Origin: Zantedeschia hybrid cultivar
Taxonomy: Eukaryota > Streptophyta > Magnoliopsida > Alismatales > Araceae
Assembly (NCBI GenBank): GCA_030544215.1
Contig: JARZZO010000014.1
Span: forward strand, 37,725,734-37,789,733
Reading direction: 5' to 3'
DNA length: 64,000 bases
The position numbers and the translations under genes were made by a program. Under the pieces are notes generated by a model. The model was not told the DNA's origin and searched no databases. It saw only the letters and a list, made by a program, of their open reading frames with translations. Positions 1 through 11,040 of the stretch are shown here, piece by piece (position 1 is the first letter of the stretch; each line of letters opens with the position of its first letter).

Positions 1-189
1 AGCCTCCTTCGGCGGTAACCTTACCTACGAATCGCCAGTGCTCGGAAGACTTCGATCCCTCCCGGAAGAGGTTAAGGAGAGAAGAAGATTGGAGCCGAGA
101 GGCGTCGTCGGCTTCATCATCCTCAGCATTTGCCTTTACCAGCTTCTCCGTCAAGACTTCTTATGGATGTCTAGGGCATGCTTCGCCGA

Positions 190-360
190 CTGGAGCGCAT
201 CAAGATAGACTTTCGGCGGAGGGACCCTTGGAAGTACTACAAGTACCATCGGGAGACGGGCCACTCGACGGACGAGTGCTGCCATCTCCACTAGGAGATG
301 GAGCACCTCATCCGTGAAGGACGCTTGCCTCAGTACAGCCGGGAGAGGTAGCCACAATAG
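190..360 (+). pseudogene. gag zinc-knuckle fragment of the Tat element
   Basis: The + frame reads YKYHRETGHSTDECCHL and then EMEHLIREGRLPQY after a stop. This resembles the single CCHC-type knuckle of Tat gag proteins (pattern C-x-F/Y-H-x4-G-H-x-T-E/D-x-C) followed by the usual helix EIE-LIRxGxL. The first cysteine is a tyrosine and a TAG interrupts the helix, so the finger is not functional. No longer gag ORF is left upstream to position 1. Confidence 0.6.
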
Positions 361-609
361 AAGCAAGCTCATGTTCCTCAAGCAACACCAAAGAAGCATC
401 AGCTCTTGTCCAAGGACGGGCCTCAACCGAAACTTGCCCTAGTAGCGGAATCAGCGGCCAAGTGCGGGGTCCATCATGGTCATTTATGGAGGGCCAGGTG
501 AAGTGCCTCGCAGACGTGGATGGGATGAGGCATCTTCGGCCGTTGCAGCGGTCAATAGCGAGTCGAAGCGCTCTCGGTGAGAGGACATCACCTTCACCGA
601 TGGCAATAT

Positions 610-895
610 GAAAGTAATCCAGTAGTGAAAGTAGACTCGGCCTATAATGTCATCTTCAACCGACGCCTAATCGGACGAATTGGATCCGTACCTTCGTCCT
701 ACCGCCAGAAGCTTAAGTTCCATATCGACTTCGGGGTCGGAGAAGCCAAGGAAAATCAAGAATCGGCCTGGCAATGTTACATGATCTATAGTAAATGGCA
801 AGGGGGCAGCCGAATCGCTCTTAATCCAGTCTCCGGCCGATGCTTCCCCAGGGGAAGAGCTTATTGCCATCCCTATCCCGGGGGGAGACGGTCGA
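610..895 (+). pseudogene. Protease C-terminal part of the Tat element
   Basis: The frame around 620-780 reads SAYNVIFNRRLIGRIGSV and then YRQKLKFHIDFGVGEAKEN. This matches the block after the aspartic protease in Tat polyproteins, usually of the form YNVILGRPxL followed by LKFPTxxGVGE. The catalytic D-S/T-G triad is not visible. The call rests on this conserved tail and on its place directly upstream of the RT. Confidence 0.55.
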
Positions 896-1777
896 GTGCT
901 GCAGATAGGTTCCAGCCTCCCGGTAGATGAAGTCGAAAAGATGATCAACTTCCTAAAGGAGAACGTCGACGTATTCGCCTGGTCGCCTTCGGACATACCG
1001 AGAATCGACCCAGAAGTAGTTGTGCATCGTCTTCATGTTGATCCGAGTCACCCTTCGATCAAGAAAAAGCGCTGGAGCTTCAATCTTGAGAGACGAATGG
1101 CTATCCAAACAGAAGTGCATAAAGGGTTAAATGTTGGACACCTTCGAGAGGTTCATCACCTCGAGTGGGTCGCTAGCGTTATTATGGTGCCAAAGGACGG
1201 TAAGTGGCGGATGTGTGTTGACTTCACTGATCTCAACAAAACTTGTCCGATGGATAGTTTTCTGCTGTCTCGGATAGACTAGATGGTGGACGCCACTTTC
1301 GGCCACGAGCTACTCAGTTTTCTTGACACTTACTTGCGATATGATCAAATCTGAATGCATCTGGAGGACGAAGGCAAGACCAGCTTCACCACTTATCTCG
1401 GCCTCCATTGTTATACCCAGATGCCATTTGGCCTGAAGAACGCCGGCGCTACTTTTCAGCGCCTCGTCAACAAGTTATTTGCTACTCAACTCGGCCAGAA
1501 CATGGAGGTGTACATTGATGACATACTGGTAAAGAGTCGAGTTGCTTCTAACCATCAGGCCGATTTGGTCGAGACGTTCTCTGCTTTGCGCATGTATCAT
1601 ATGAAGCTGAATCCAGCCAAGTGTGCTTTCGCCGTAGCATCCGGGAAGTTATTTGGTTATTTAGTGACACGCCGCGGGTGGAAGCAAATCCAGCGAAGGT
1701 GGTGGTCATCCTTTAGATGCGCTCCTTGGCCAACGTCCGAGAGGTCCAAAGGCTCAACAGATAGGTGGCTGCTTTAA
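896..1777 (+). pseudogene. Reverse transcriptase of the Tat element
   Basis: Two + frames give the palm and fingers of a gypsy RT. The first has GKWRMCVDFTDLNKTCP and then SFLLSRID followed by a stop where Q is expected. The second has TSFTTYLGLHCYTQMPFGLK, NAGATFQRLVNKLF and the catalytic box MEVYIDDILVKS, then MKLNPAKCAF. The YIDD aspartates are intact, but stops at about 1280 and 1352 and a frame change near 1680 inactivate the protein. In life it would copy element RNA in virus-like particles. Confidence 0.9.
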
Positions 1778-2136
1778 GCCGCTTCATGTCGAGGGCGGCG
1801 GATCGGTGCTTCCCTTTATTCAAGTTACTATAGAACACTGACGGCCTCCAGTGGACGGACGAATGCCAATCGGCCTTTGACCAGCTCAAAGGGTATCTTT
1901 CTGAAGTTCCCGTCTTGGTTAAGCCGATTAAGGGGGAACAACTCCTTTTATATCTAGCCGCATCCAAAGCTGCTCTGAGTGCCATCCTCATCCGAGAAGA
2001 GGCCAATGTTCAGAAACCAGTCTACTACATCAGTTGAGCACTTCACAGGGCGGAGCTTTAATACTCGGCATTGGAAAAATTGACACTTTCCTTAGTCGCA
2101 TCCGCAAGAAGGCGTCGGCCTTATTTCTTGGCACAT
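1778..2136 (+). pseudogene. Native RNase H/connection domain of the Tat element, cut by an insertion
   Basis: The frame contains EVPVLVKPIKGEQLLLYLAA, ALSAILIREEANVQKPVYYI and YSALEKLTLSLVASARRRRP, then YFLAH at the break. The domain continues at 10383 with VLTDQPL. In active gypsy RNase H the first block carries a catalytic D (YTDAS). Here it is LYLAAS, as expected for Tat elements, whose native RNase H has decayed to a connection domain. Stops near 1840, 2036 and 2060 show decay. Confidence 0.75.
2132..2136. repeat. Target-site duplication CACAT, left copy
   Basis: CACAT directly precedes the left LTR (TGTAACG...) and is repeated directly after the right LTR at 10378-10382. Five bases is the normal Ty3/gypsy duplication. 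Confidence 0.93.
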
Positions 2137-3271
2137 TGTAACGACCCGCCACCCTATGATCGGAGACCCGATCACTAAATGGGCGTCGAATCATTAACCA
2201 ACGGTCTCACACCCGGATCTTATACATACATCTGGAGGAGTAAGCATTAAACAAGATTAAATATAACATTTAACACGGACTACAAGGAAGTACAGTATGC
2301 AGGAAGTAAAGTAATAATGTCCGTCCACAGTCCAACAATAATTACATGGTCCAACAATTAAAGAAGTACATGCAGAAGTAAAGTAAAACAACATCGGGGC
2401 ATACCCCGGAACTGAGATAGCTGCTGGTCCGTACACCAAGGAGAACACCACGCGCCGCCACTCGCCACGAGGTCCACACCTGAAAACTGCAGGGAGTGAG
2501 CCACACCAGAACTGGGCTCAGTAGGGATCATCTGATCCCTTGCCTCCCACTCACACACCCACAAGTGCAATTACAAAGATACATAGGAACAAGATAAGTA
2601 AAGCTATAACACATTTCTCCTAAATTCTCGATATAGACCACATGCATTTGGAATATAACATGCATATCTCAGAAATCATTCTACCAAGGGACCTATAACT
2701 CGCGTCTCGGCAAAACGCGTCAACCACGTCTCCGAAAGTGGGAAACACCGACCCGCTAAGACCAAACAGTAACCCCTCGGATAGCACGCTGGCTATCTCG
2801 GCGGCTACTCCTTCCCCCAGCAAACACCGACCCGCTGAGACCAAACAGTAACCCCTCGGATAGTACGCTGGCTACTCCGGCCCAACTGGCTCAGGTGGTT
2901 ACTCCTTCTCCCAGCACGAGTGACACTCCAAAGGTATCACTCCGACACCGGTACAAGCTAGCTAACCCCGGGGTTCACCAGGTGACCCTCTCTACTAGGC
3001 GTCACCCCGCCACTGCTCCCGTCAGCGCTGTGTCCCTCCGCACCGACACAGGGTGTAGAACGCTACAACTGTCACTCTAGGTCCACCGAAACAGAAAACA
3101 CGGCACAGTGCGATCCGGTCACGGAGGAAGTCCACGGTCGCATGACACTCAACGCAGTGCCATCCGGTCACGAAGAGTCCATCACATCGAGTATACTAAC
3201 GGTATACATTAACCAACTATCTAGCAGTGTAAACACATTTTACTGGCATGGATTAATGAGATTCTGTCTTG

Positions 3272-3742
3272 AATCGCGTTGCCCAAGGCCGACGCCATTC
3301 AAGCACCCTAAACTGGTTCATAAAATACCGGCCTCAGAATCTGGCCTAAAAGGCATCGACACCAGTGGTCGCCTTTTAAAAGGCGTCAACATCCTCAGAC
3401 GCCGTTCACACTGAAAATCCAGGAATTCTAGAAAACATTAATCGAGGGATTTCTACCTTAAAAGGCGTCATGGTGGCTCGACGCTATTCCAAAACGCGTC
3501 GCCCACCCATGACGTCTTTTAGTCCCAGAATCCTCGAATTGAGTCCTTAAGTCGGGGTGATTTCCTGCCTAAATAGCGTCATGATGGCCCGACGTCCTTC
3601 TGAAAGGCGTCGTCCATCCATGACGTCATTTAGCGCCAGAATCCCTGACTCTCGAAACCTCGAACATGGGGATTTCTGTCCTAAAAGGCGTCGTACTGAC
3701 CCGACGTCCTTCTAAAAGGCGTCGACCAGGCACGACGCCGTT
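3272..3742. repeat. First cluster of GCGTC...GACGC hairpins in the LTR
   Basis: About nine ~30-nt units follow the pattern AAA(A)GGCGTC-N9-14-GACGCC-TTT with small mismatches; examples lie at 3272-3299, 3377-3407, 3571-3601, 3603-3632 and 3713-3742. From 3461 a 111-112-bp unit with two hairpins and a spacer (CCAGAATCC...) repeats three times: GCGTC starts at 3465, 3576 and 3688. The same cluster is in the right LTR at about 8955-9425. The hairpin at 3603 includes the palindrome TGACGTCA, the core bound by plant TGA-type bZIP factors. Confidence 0.8.
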
Positions 3743-4294
3743 TAACGCCAGAAACCTGGTTCCTGGTTCGATCCGAGAGTTTCTCCCTTAACCCCGAATA
3801 CCCCGAAAAAGCCCCAAAACAGAAGGGGAGGAAAAGAGGTTCATCCACCACAAGTATGCTACAAATCCACATTCACGAGCACGGTCATACCCACAAGAAC
3901 ACCCCCTAAACATGCTCAATCTAACCCAAAACACATCACATCACGTCTAGGAAAACACAAGCAACACATGCAAGGTTCGTCCCCCTATTGGTTACTTGAA
4001 CTCCTCCTGGCTCCGTGTCGCCGAACCGCCGCACCGCAGACCGCCGCCGGTACCCCCGAGAACGTCGCCACTCCGCCGGGACGTCGGCCGCCGTCCGGAG
4101 AATGGAACGCCGCGAAGGAAGTGGTGGTGGCAGAGGTGAGAGGTAGGGAGGCGTTGGAGTGGTGGAAGAGGAAGAAGAGGAAGGGAAAGGGGAAGAGTGG
4201 GATCGGAGGAGGCGGAGAGGGAGAGGAGAGAGAGTGAAAGGGTGAGAATGAGAGAAAGAAGGGAGGGCTCGCGGGGTCAATCAGAAACTGCATA

Positions 4295-4605
4295 AAACGC
4301 GTCGAGCGAGAGAGACGCCTATCATTTGACATGACGGGCCATACTGACAGCTCTCTGAAACACGTCGACCACCACGGACGCCGTTCAGCTGACATGTCAG
4401 GCACCGTACTCTGACACCGCAGGGTGGCAGTCTGAATCGCGTCGTCCATCGTGGACGCCGTTCAGACGACGAGACAGGGGCCGTACTCTCGCGGCCCGAA
4501 ACCCGCCTACGTGGCGCCCACGTGGCACAACAACAACAGACGTAAATGGCGTCCACACAACCTGACGCCTTTTGAAAGGCGTCGAGCAGTGCTGACGTCA
4601 TTCAG
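4295..4605. repeat. Second cluster of GCGTC...GACGC hairpins in the LTR
   Basis: Five more units of the same design lie at about 4295-4325, 4357-4390, 4433-4465, 4543-4572 and 4574-4603. They have AAA/GAA before GCGTC and TTT/TTC after GACGC. In element orientation they lie near the start of the LTR (the U3 side). The right-LTR counterpart is about 9978-10288. Confidence 0.78.
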
Positions 4606-4694
4606 TCAGAAATTTCGAGACCCCTCACGGCCTAATCCAGGGGATCCGGCCCGAAACCGACCCGAACACTGAACCCGAAACCTCAGTCCTTACA

Positions 4695-4711
4695 TTCCCC
4701 CCCCCTTAAAA
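4695..4711 (-). other. Polypurine tract of the nested gypsy element
   Basis: On the - strand a run of G with flanking A lies immediately upstream of the LTR start TGTAAGGACT. It follows the coding end with FGDEILL-like codons (4712-4735) typical of gypsy pol C-termini. This is where plus-strand DNA synthesis would start. Confidence 0.85.
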
Positions 4712-6400
4712 GAATTTCGTCCCCGAAATTGCCTACAACGAGTAACGAGAGCGAAGTAGAACCACCACCAACTCACATGGGAACTTACCATAAAAGGTAG
4801 AAATTGTTCCCGTAACTCAAACCCGTACTCCCAGGTCGCCTCGTTCCCAGAACGCTACTCCTAAATCACTCAATCCAAAGGTACGACTTGGTTTCGGGGA
4901 ACCTGTCACTTGTGACCTTCGACATGAACTGAACATTCTGGAAAGGACAAGTCCTCAGCAACGACGCATGAAACGCACTGCACTAGTCTAATAACCTCGG
5001 CACACTGATGAACCAACTCTGATCCTGCCAACTGCCTCTTTGCCAATCTCAGACCAAATCACAGAAAATCGACACGGCCATCTGAACAAAGCCTCATAAA
5101 GCGCCATGGCAAAGCCAGAATAGTAACTGTTATAATACGCAAAACTCCACTGCAAACAAGCGCTGCTCCCGAGAACCTCCTCAGTCTAGGCACACGCCCC
5201 GAGCAAACCTTCAAAAATCTAAATGGCCCTCTCAGACTGCCCATCAGCCTCGGGATGATAGGCCGGGCTGAAGGCTAACCGCATATTCGTGGCCTTCCAA
5301 GAACTCTTCCCACAACTAAGAAGTGAATCTCAAAGCCCGATCTGACATGATGAACAAAGACACACCGATTAGTAAGAGATGATCCGACACACCAACAGTT
5401 CTGCCAACCTACAGACTGACCAGTCCTTCCGGATAGCCAGGATGTGTGCTGACCTGGTCAATTGCTCAATGATAACCCAGATCATGCCCCCACCATCAGG
5501 GGATAAAACAATCCTAGCATAAGCCCAAAGTTACGAGCTCCCGTTCCCATACCGGGATTGGTAAGGACTGCAACCATGCTTCCGCTGCGCCACTCTGATG
5601 TTCAACCTAACCCGATGACAATATAAGTACCAAACCACAAAATCCACCCCATCCTTCTTTCTACTGAACCATCTCAAGCAATGATACGACTTACTTAATC
5701 AGGAAGCACTATTTATCTAGAACAGTGCGCCTCCATAAACACATCTGCGCACGTCCTCCATGGCCGGAACACAGGGTCAGCCTCTGAACCCCACTGTACC
5801 ATCAACCCACAATTGAACTGGCCAACATGGTTCTATCCGCCTCACGTGGCACCCAGAAAGAAGATTCCACAATCAGCTTGAATCCTCTTCATACAAATAA
5901 CGCCTCTGGATCTAAAGCGTAACCGCCACAGCTGCCTACTCAAGTCATGAATGGATGGTTCCCCTCATAGCTTGTTCAACTGCCTATAGGCATAGGCCAC
6001 AATCTTACCAAGTTGCATCAGAACCGTCCCCAGACTTCGATGTGATGTATCTGAACAAACCACTCTTACACTGGAATCTAATAGAAGTACCAACATTGGA
6101 GTCAAAGTGAGGCGAGCTTTTCAACTAGATGAAACTCCGCTCACACTCCTCGGTCCACATGAAACGAACTCCTCTACAAGACAACCCTGACAAAATAGGG
6201 GTCGCTATCAAAGAAAACCTCTAGACCAACCGTCGATAAAATCCTACAATGCCAAGAAGCTCTCGGTCTCCGCTACTGTCGTCTGCCTGATCCAATCCAT
6301 CACTACTTCAGTTCTAACTGTATCCACTACAATACCCTCATCGATCACATACTTACACGGGACTCCATACACATAATCGGTCAATCAAGTCAATACTAAG
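4712..6400 (-). pseudogene. Decayed pol of the nested gypsy element (RNase H and integrase remnants)
   Basis: Reading leftwards on -, scattered frames match gypsy pol. Near 6130-6240 is the RT-thumb/RNase H start (SWHCRILSTVGLEVF, like LGLAGYYRRFVEGF). Near 5900-6060 is RNase H (KIVAYAYRQLN-like). At 5230-5290 is the integrase block LAFSPAYHPEADGQSERA, and at 5060-5220 an AYYNSYYS...ALYEALF block. The RT palm with its DD box was not found, so a stretch left of the gag gene appears deleted. Frame changes are frequent. The 6400-6655 interval holds nothing I recognise. Confidence 0.75.
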
Positions 6401-6655
6401 TTAATTATGTTCCATGATTCCGCCAAAATTGATAAACCAACATCATTATATATAACAACCTCACAAAGTACATTTTACAATACAGATTCCCCACCATGCA
6501 TAATACATAAAAAGTGTCATAACGCTCACAATCACTACCTACTAAGACAAGATAGGAGTGCTCATGTAACCTAGCATCTCGGACCTCCACTGAAAGAACA
6601 CACAACACCATACTAGGTACCGGGCTCCTACTGACCACTCGGCTCCTCACCTGTC

Positions 6656-7679
6656 TTATCTCTCTGGGGACAATTCCTCAAAAAAATGCCCCCTCTTGCC
6701 GCAGCCAAAACAACTACTAGTTACCAATGGACACGTCCGACTGCCATGATGACCACCACAATGGGAACAATGATCTGCCGCAACCTGCCTTGCTCCCTGC
6801 CGCCTGCTAGCCACAGTCTGCATCTGCTGGGCCGAACCATCTCTGTTCTTACCACAGGGCATCTCTTGGGACCCGAATTCAAAGGAACTCGAACCACCTG
6901 ACGAAAAGACCGTTGATTTGCCCTTACCTTGCTGCTTCCCTCGTGCCGATCGCTCCAATTCTCTCGCCATATGCTGGAATTGAGTCTCCACCGCTACTGC
7001 GTATTGAGCTGCTGACGCCAGATCTCTCCAACACTGGGATGCCACCATTGTCCTCAGATCATACCGGAGTCCACCCACAAATCTCTCTACTCTAAACTCC
7101 TCGTGCTCAGATATATGTGGAACGAATCCTTCAAGAGCCGCAAACTTTGCTTGGTATTCTGAAACTGACATCTCATTCTGCACCAATTCCATAAACTCTA
7201 TTTCCTTAGATTTCCGGACGTGCCCTGAAAAGTACTGTCTACTAAACTCTCTCACAAACACCTCCCAAGGGATTTCTCTCAAGGGCCTATCTGCGAACAT
7301 CACCTTCTTGGCTCTTGGTAGTAGCCCACCACTCATATGCATTATCCTTCAATAAGTAGGTTGCCAACAAGGTTTTCTCATTCTCGGCACATTCAAGGAC
7401 GTCAAATGCCTTCTCCATTTCCTTAATCCAAAAAGCTGCCTCGTCTAGGATTGGTCGACCCGTGAAAGAAGGGGTCTCCAACCTCAAGAACCGCTCCAAA
7501 ATCGTAGGCTGGTCGTCCCGAAAATTGGATCCCTCGCCACCGACTCCCTGCTGGTATCTAGACATAGCTCCAATCATAGCTTCCATGAAATGATTCGCAT
7601 TACGCCCTTCTGCACCTGAGTTAACATTGTCTGCTCTCGAACCACGAGCCAACGCTACTCTCTTCCTCGGTGCCATCAC
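6656..7679 (-). pseudogene. gag of the nested gypsy element, broken by frameshifts
   Basis: Two overlapping frames (7679-7287 and 7342-6656) make up most of a Retrotrans_gag protein. The first has ILERFLRLETPSFTG, AAFWIKEMEKAFDVL and YLLKDNAYEWW. The second has WEVFVREFSRQYFSGHVRK, KFAALEGFVPHISEHEEFRV and a basic tail ending in CSHCGGHHGSRTC and CFGCGKRGHFF. A frame change near 7290-7340 separates them. A run of seven A/T at about 6680 shifts the frame inside the zinc knuckle, so its last cysteine is lost in the reading frame. Gag would form the particle and bind genomic RNA. Confidence 0.85.
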
Positions 7680-7816
7680 TACCCCACGAACGCAAAAATC
7701 AACACAAATACGTCAAAACCTATCAATCTATACCAGCAGCCATCGCCTGTACATACTCGTACTTATTGTTGGACTACGATATCTAATCCAGTTTAGCACA
7801 TACTCGACCAGACTGA

Positions 7817-7828
7817 GCTCTGATACCA
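7817..7828 (-). other. Primer binding site (initiator tRNA-Met)
   Basis: GCTCTGATACCA on + is TGGTATCAGAGC on -, the standard plant tRNA-iMet primer site. It sits two bases from the right LTR and fixes that LTR as the 5' LTR. Confidence 0.93.
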
Positions 7829-7830
7829 AT

Positions 7831-10377
7831 TGTAACGACCCGCCACCCTATGATCGGAGACCCGATCACTAAATGGGCGTCGAATCATTAACCAACGGTC
7901 TCACACCCGGATCTTATACATACATCTGGAGGAGTAAGCATTAAACAAGATTAAATATAACATTTCACACGGACTACAAGGAAGTACAGTATGCAGGAAG
8001 TAAAGTAATAATGTCCGTCCACAGTCCAACAATAATTACATGGTCCAACAATTAAAGAAGTACAGGCAGAAGTAAAGTACAACAACATCGGGGCATACCC
8101 CGGAACTGAGATAGCTGCTGGTCCGTACACCAAGGAGAACACCACGCGCCGCCACTCGCCACGAGGTCCACACCTGAAAACTGCAGGGAGTGAGCCACAC
8201 CAGAACTGGGCTCAGTAGGGATCATCCGATCCCTTGCCTCCCACTCACACACCCACAAGTGCAATTACAAAGATACATAGGAACAAGATAAGTAACGTTA
8301 TAACACATTTCTCCTAAATTCTCGATATAGACCACATGCATTTGGAATATAACATGCATATCTCAGAAATCATTCTACCAAGGGACCTATAACTCGCGTC
8401 TCGGCAAAACGCGTCAACCACGTCTCCGAAAGTGGGAAACACCGACCCGCTGAGACCAAACAGTAACCCCTCGGATAGCACGCTGGCTACCTCGGCGGCT
8501 ACTCCTTCCCCCAGCAAACACCGACCCGCTGAGACCAAACAGTAACCCCTCGGATAGCACGCTGGCTACTCCGGCCCAACTGGCTCAGGTGGTTACTCCT
8601 TCCCCCAGCACGAGTGACACTCCAAAGGTACCACTTCGACACCGGTACAAGCTAGCTAATCTCGGGGTTCACCAGGTGACACTCTCTACTAGGCGTCACC
8701 CCGCCACTGCTCCTGTCCCTCCGCACCGACACAGGGTGTAGAACGCTACAACTGTCACTCTAGGTCCACCGCAACAGAAAACACGGCATAGTGCGATCCG
8801 GTCACGGAGGAAGTCCACGGTCGTACGACACTCAACGCAGTGCCATCCGGTCACGAAGAGTCCATCACATCGAGTATACTAACGGTATACATTAACCAAC
8901 TATCTAGCAGTGTAAACACATTTTACTGGCATGGATTAATGAGATTCTGTCTTGAATCGCGTCGCCCAAGGCCGACGCTATTCAAGCACCCTAAACTGGT
9001 TCATGAAATACCGGCCTCAGAATTTGGCCTAAAAGGCGTCGACACCAGTGGTCGCCTTTTAAAAGGCGTCAACATCTTCAGACGCCGTTCATACCGAAAA
9101 TCCAGGAATTCTAGAAAACATTAATCGAGGGATTTCTGCCTTAAAAGGCGTCATGGTGGCTCAACGCTATTCCAAAACGCGTCGCCCACCCATGACGTCT
9201 TTTAGTCCCAGAATCCTCGAACTGAGTCCCTAAGTCGGGGTGATTTCCTGCCTAAATAGCGTCATGATGGCCCGACGTCCTTCTGAAAGGCGTCGTCCAT
9301 CCATGACGTCATTTAGCGCCAGAATCCCTGACTCTCGAAACCTCGAACAGGGGGATTTCTGTCCTAAAAGGCGTCGTACTGACCCGACGTCCTTCTAAAA
9401 GGCGTCGACCAGACACGACGCCGTTTAGCGCCAGAAACCTGGTTCCTGGTTCGATCCGAGAGTTTCTCCCTTAACCCCGAATACCCCGAAAAAGCCCCAA
9501 AACAGAAGGAGAGGAAAAGAGGTTCATCCACCACAAGTATGCTACAAATCCACATTCACGAGCACGGTCATACCCACAAGAACACCTCCTAAACATGTTC
9601 AATCTAACCCAAAACACGTCACATCATGCCTAGGAAAACACGAGCAACACATGCAAGGTTCGTCCCTCTACCGGTTACTTGAACTCCTCCTGGCTCCGTA
9701 TCGCCGAACCGCCGCACCGCATACCGCCGCCGGTACCCCCGAGAACGTCGCCACTCCGCCGGGACGTCGGCCGCCGTCCGGAGAATGGAACGTCGCGAAG
9801 GAAGTGGTGGTGGCAGAGGTGAGAGGTAGGGAGGCGTTGGAGTGGTGGAAGAGGAAGAAGAGGAAGGGAAAGGGGAAGAGTGGGATCGGAGGAGGCGGAG
9901 AGGGAGAGGAGAGAGAGTGAAAGGGTGAGAATGAGAGAAAGAAGGGAGGGCTCGCGGGGTCAATCAGAAACTACCTAAAACGCGTCGAGCGAGAGAGACG
10001 CCTATCAGATGACAGGACGGGCCGTACTGACAGCTCTCTGAAATGCGTCGACCACCACGGATGCCGTTCAGCTGACATGTCAGGCACCGTACTCTGACAC
10101 CGCAGGGTGGCAGTCTGAATCGCGTCGTCCATCATGGACGCCGTTCAGACGACGAGACAGGGGCCGTACTCTCGCGGCCCGAAACCCGCCTACGTGGCGC
10201 CCACGTGGCACAACAGCAACAGACGTAAATGACGTCCACACAACCTGACGCCTTTTGAAAGGCGTCGAGCAGTGCTGACGTCATTCAGTCAGAAATCTCG
10301 AGACCCCTCACGGTCTAATCCAGGGGATCCGGCTCGAAACCGACCCAAACACTGAACCCGAAACCTCAGTCCTTACA
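7831..10377 (-). repeat. 5' LTR (right copy) of the nested gypsy element
   Basis: It repeats 2137-4694 nearly base for base, including both hairpin clusters (about 8955-9425 and 9978-10288). It lacks the 11 bases CAGCGCTGTGT. Scattered C/T and G/A differences are visible, many of them at CpG sites, as expected from cytosine methylation. Confidence 0.95.
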
Positions 10378-10382
10378 CACAT
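10378..10382. repeat. Target-site duplication CACAT, right copy
   Basis: Matches 2132-2136. The interrupted Tat RNase H frame resumes here. Confidence 0.93.
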
Positions 10383-10436
10383 TCTGTTAAAGTACTCACA
10401 GATCAACCTTTATGACGGGTCCTCTCTCGGCCAGAA

Positions 10437-11040
10437 GTGTCCGGGTGGCTTGCCAAGTGGGTCATAGAGCTATGCGAATTTAACATCAGTTATGGGACCA
10501 GGATTGCTATTAAGGCACAGGCTCTTGCCGACTTCATCATAGAGCTGACACCTGAGGGAGCCTTGGTGCAGAATCCGGCCAAAGGTAGGGAACCAGGCCC
10601 CTCTCCATCTTCCCCTTCATTCGACGGCCTCCTGGCCGAATCATCCGACTCAAGCAACTGGTATCTCTTTGTGGATGGGTCCGCTTGCGCCTCAGGCAGC
10701 GGCGTCGGATGGGTCCTGATATCTCCTAACGGGGCGGTCGCTGAGTACACTCTTCGCTTCGCCTTCCCTACCACCAACCACGCGGCAGAGTATAAAGCTC
10801 TAATATTAGACCTCCAGGCCGCGAGGTAACTCGGCCTACGAGAGTTAAATGCATTCAACGATTCCCAGCTGATCGTCAGCCAGGTAACTAGAGAATACGA
10901 TGCCCGAGACACTTTAATGGCGGCCTATCTCCAAGTAACAAAGAATATCCTTACTGAGTTCAGTTATTTTAGCATCAAGCGGATCCTTCGGTTTGAGAAC
11001 ACCCAAGCCGACGCCCTCCCTCGGTTGGCGTCCACTCATA
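10437..11040 (+). pseudogene. Second (archaeal-type) RNase H of the Tat element
   Basis: After the linker WLAKWVIELCEFNISYG...KAQALADFI, a full extra RNase H is readable. It keeps all four metal-binding positions of the D-E-D-D set: WYLFVDGSACASGSGVGWVL (D), NHAAEYKALI (E), FNDSQLIVSQV (D) and ENTQADALPRLAS (D). One TAA near 10827 interrupts it between the E and the second D. This domain is known from Tat-lineage elements, where it removes element RNA during reverse transcription. It explains why the native RNase H upstream could decay. Confidence 0.85.

Larger units (their letters stand above)
2137..4694 (-). repeat. 3' LTR (left copy) of the nested gypsy element
   Basis: This copy runs from TGTAACGACCC to CCTTACA on +. 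It contains two clusters of GCGTC/GACGC hairpins (3272-3742 and 4295-4605), a GGAA/GAGG-rich stretch (about 4130-4260), and the sequence CAGCGCTGTGT that the other copy lacks. Open frames within it recur in the other LTR only because the LTR is duplicated; none resembles a protein family. Confidence 0.95.
2137..10377 (-). mobile_element. Ty3/gypsy LTR retrotransposon nested in the Tat element
   Basis: Two near-identical 2.55-kb direct repeats (2137-4694 and 7831-10377) begin TGTAACGACC and end AGTCCTTACA on +, and are flanked by CACAT. The primer site lies beside the right LTR and the polypurine tract beside the left LTR, so the element reads right to left. Gag lies at 7679-6656. The rest of the interior is decayed pol with most of the RT missing. 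The 2.5-kb LTRs and the FGDEIL-type pol end recall the Del/Tekay chromovirus group, but no chromodomain was seen. Visible LTR differences are few, and their length difference (2558 versus 2547) equals one 11-bp indel near 3025, so the insertion is fairly young. Confidence 0.95.

Noticed and set aside
2770..2785. GGATAGCAC, complementary to the copia hairpin loop GTGCTATCC
   Set aside because: A nine-base match in 64 kb is expected by chance about every second window; no other sign of interaction.
3936..4449. Overlapping open frames of 89-154 codons, repeated at 9619-9963
   Set aside because: They lie in the LTR in a GGAA/GAGG-rich stretch and are S/P- or K/E-rich. They are open in several frames and duplicated only because the LTR is duplicated. 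No family motif.
5059..5244. Open frame of 61 codons on the minus strand as a separate gene
   Set aside because: It is a shifted reading of the decayed integrase of the gypsy element.
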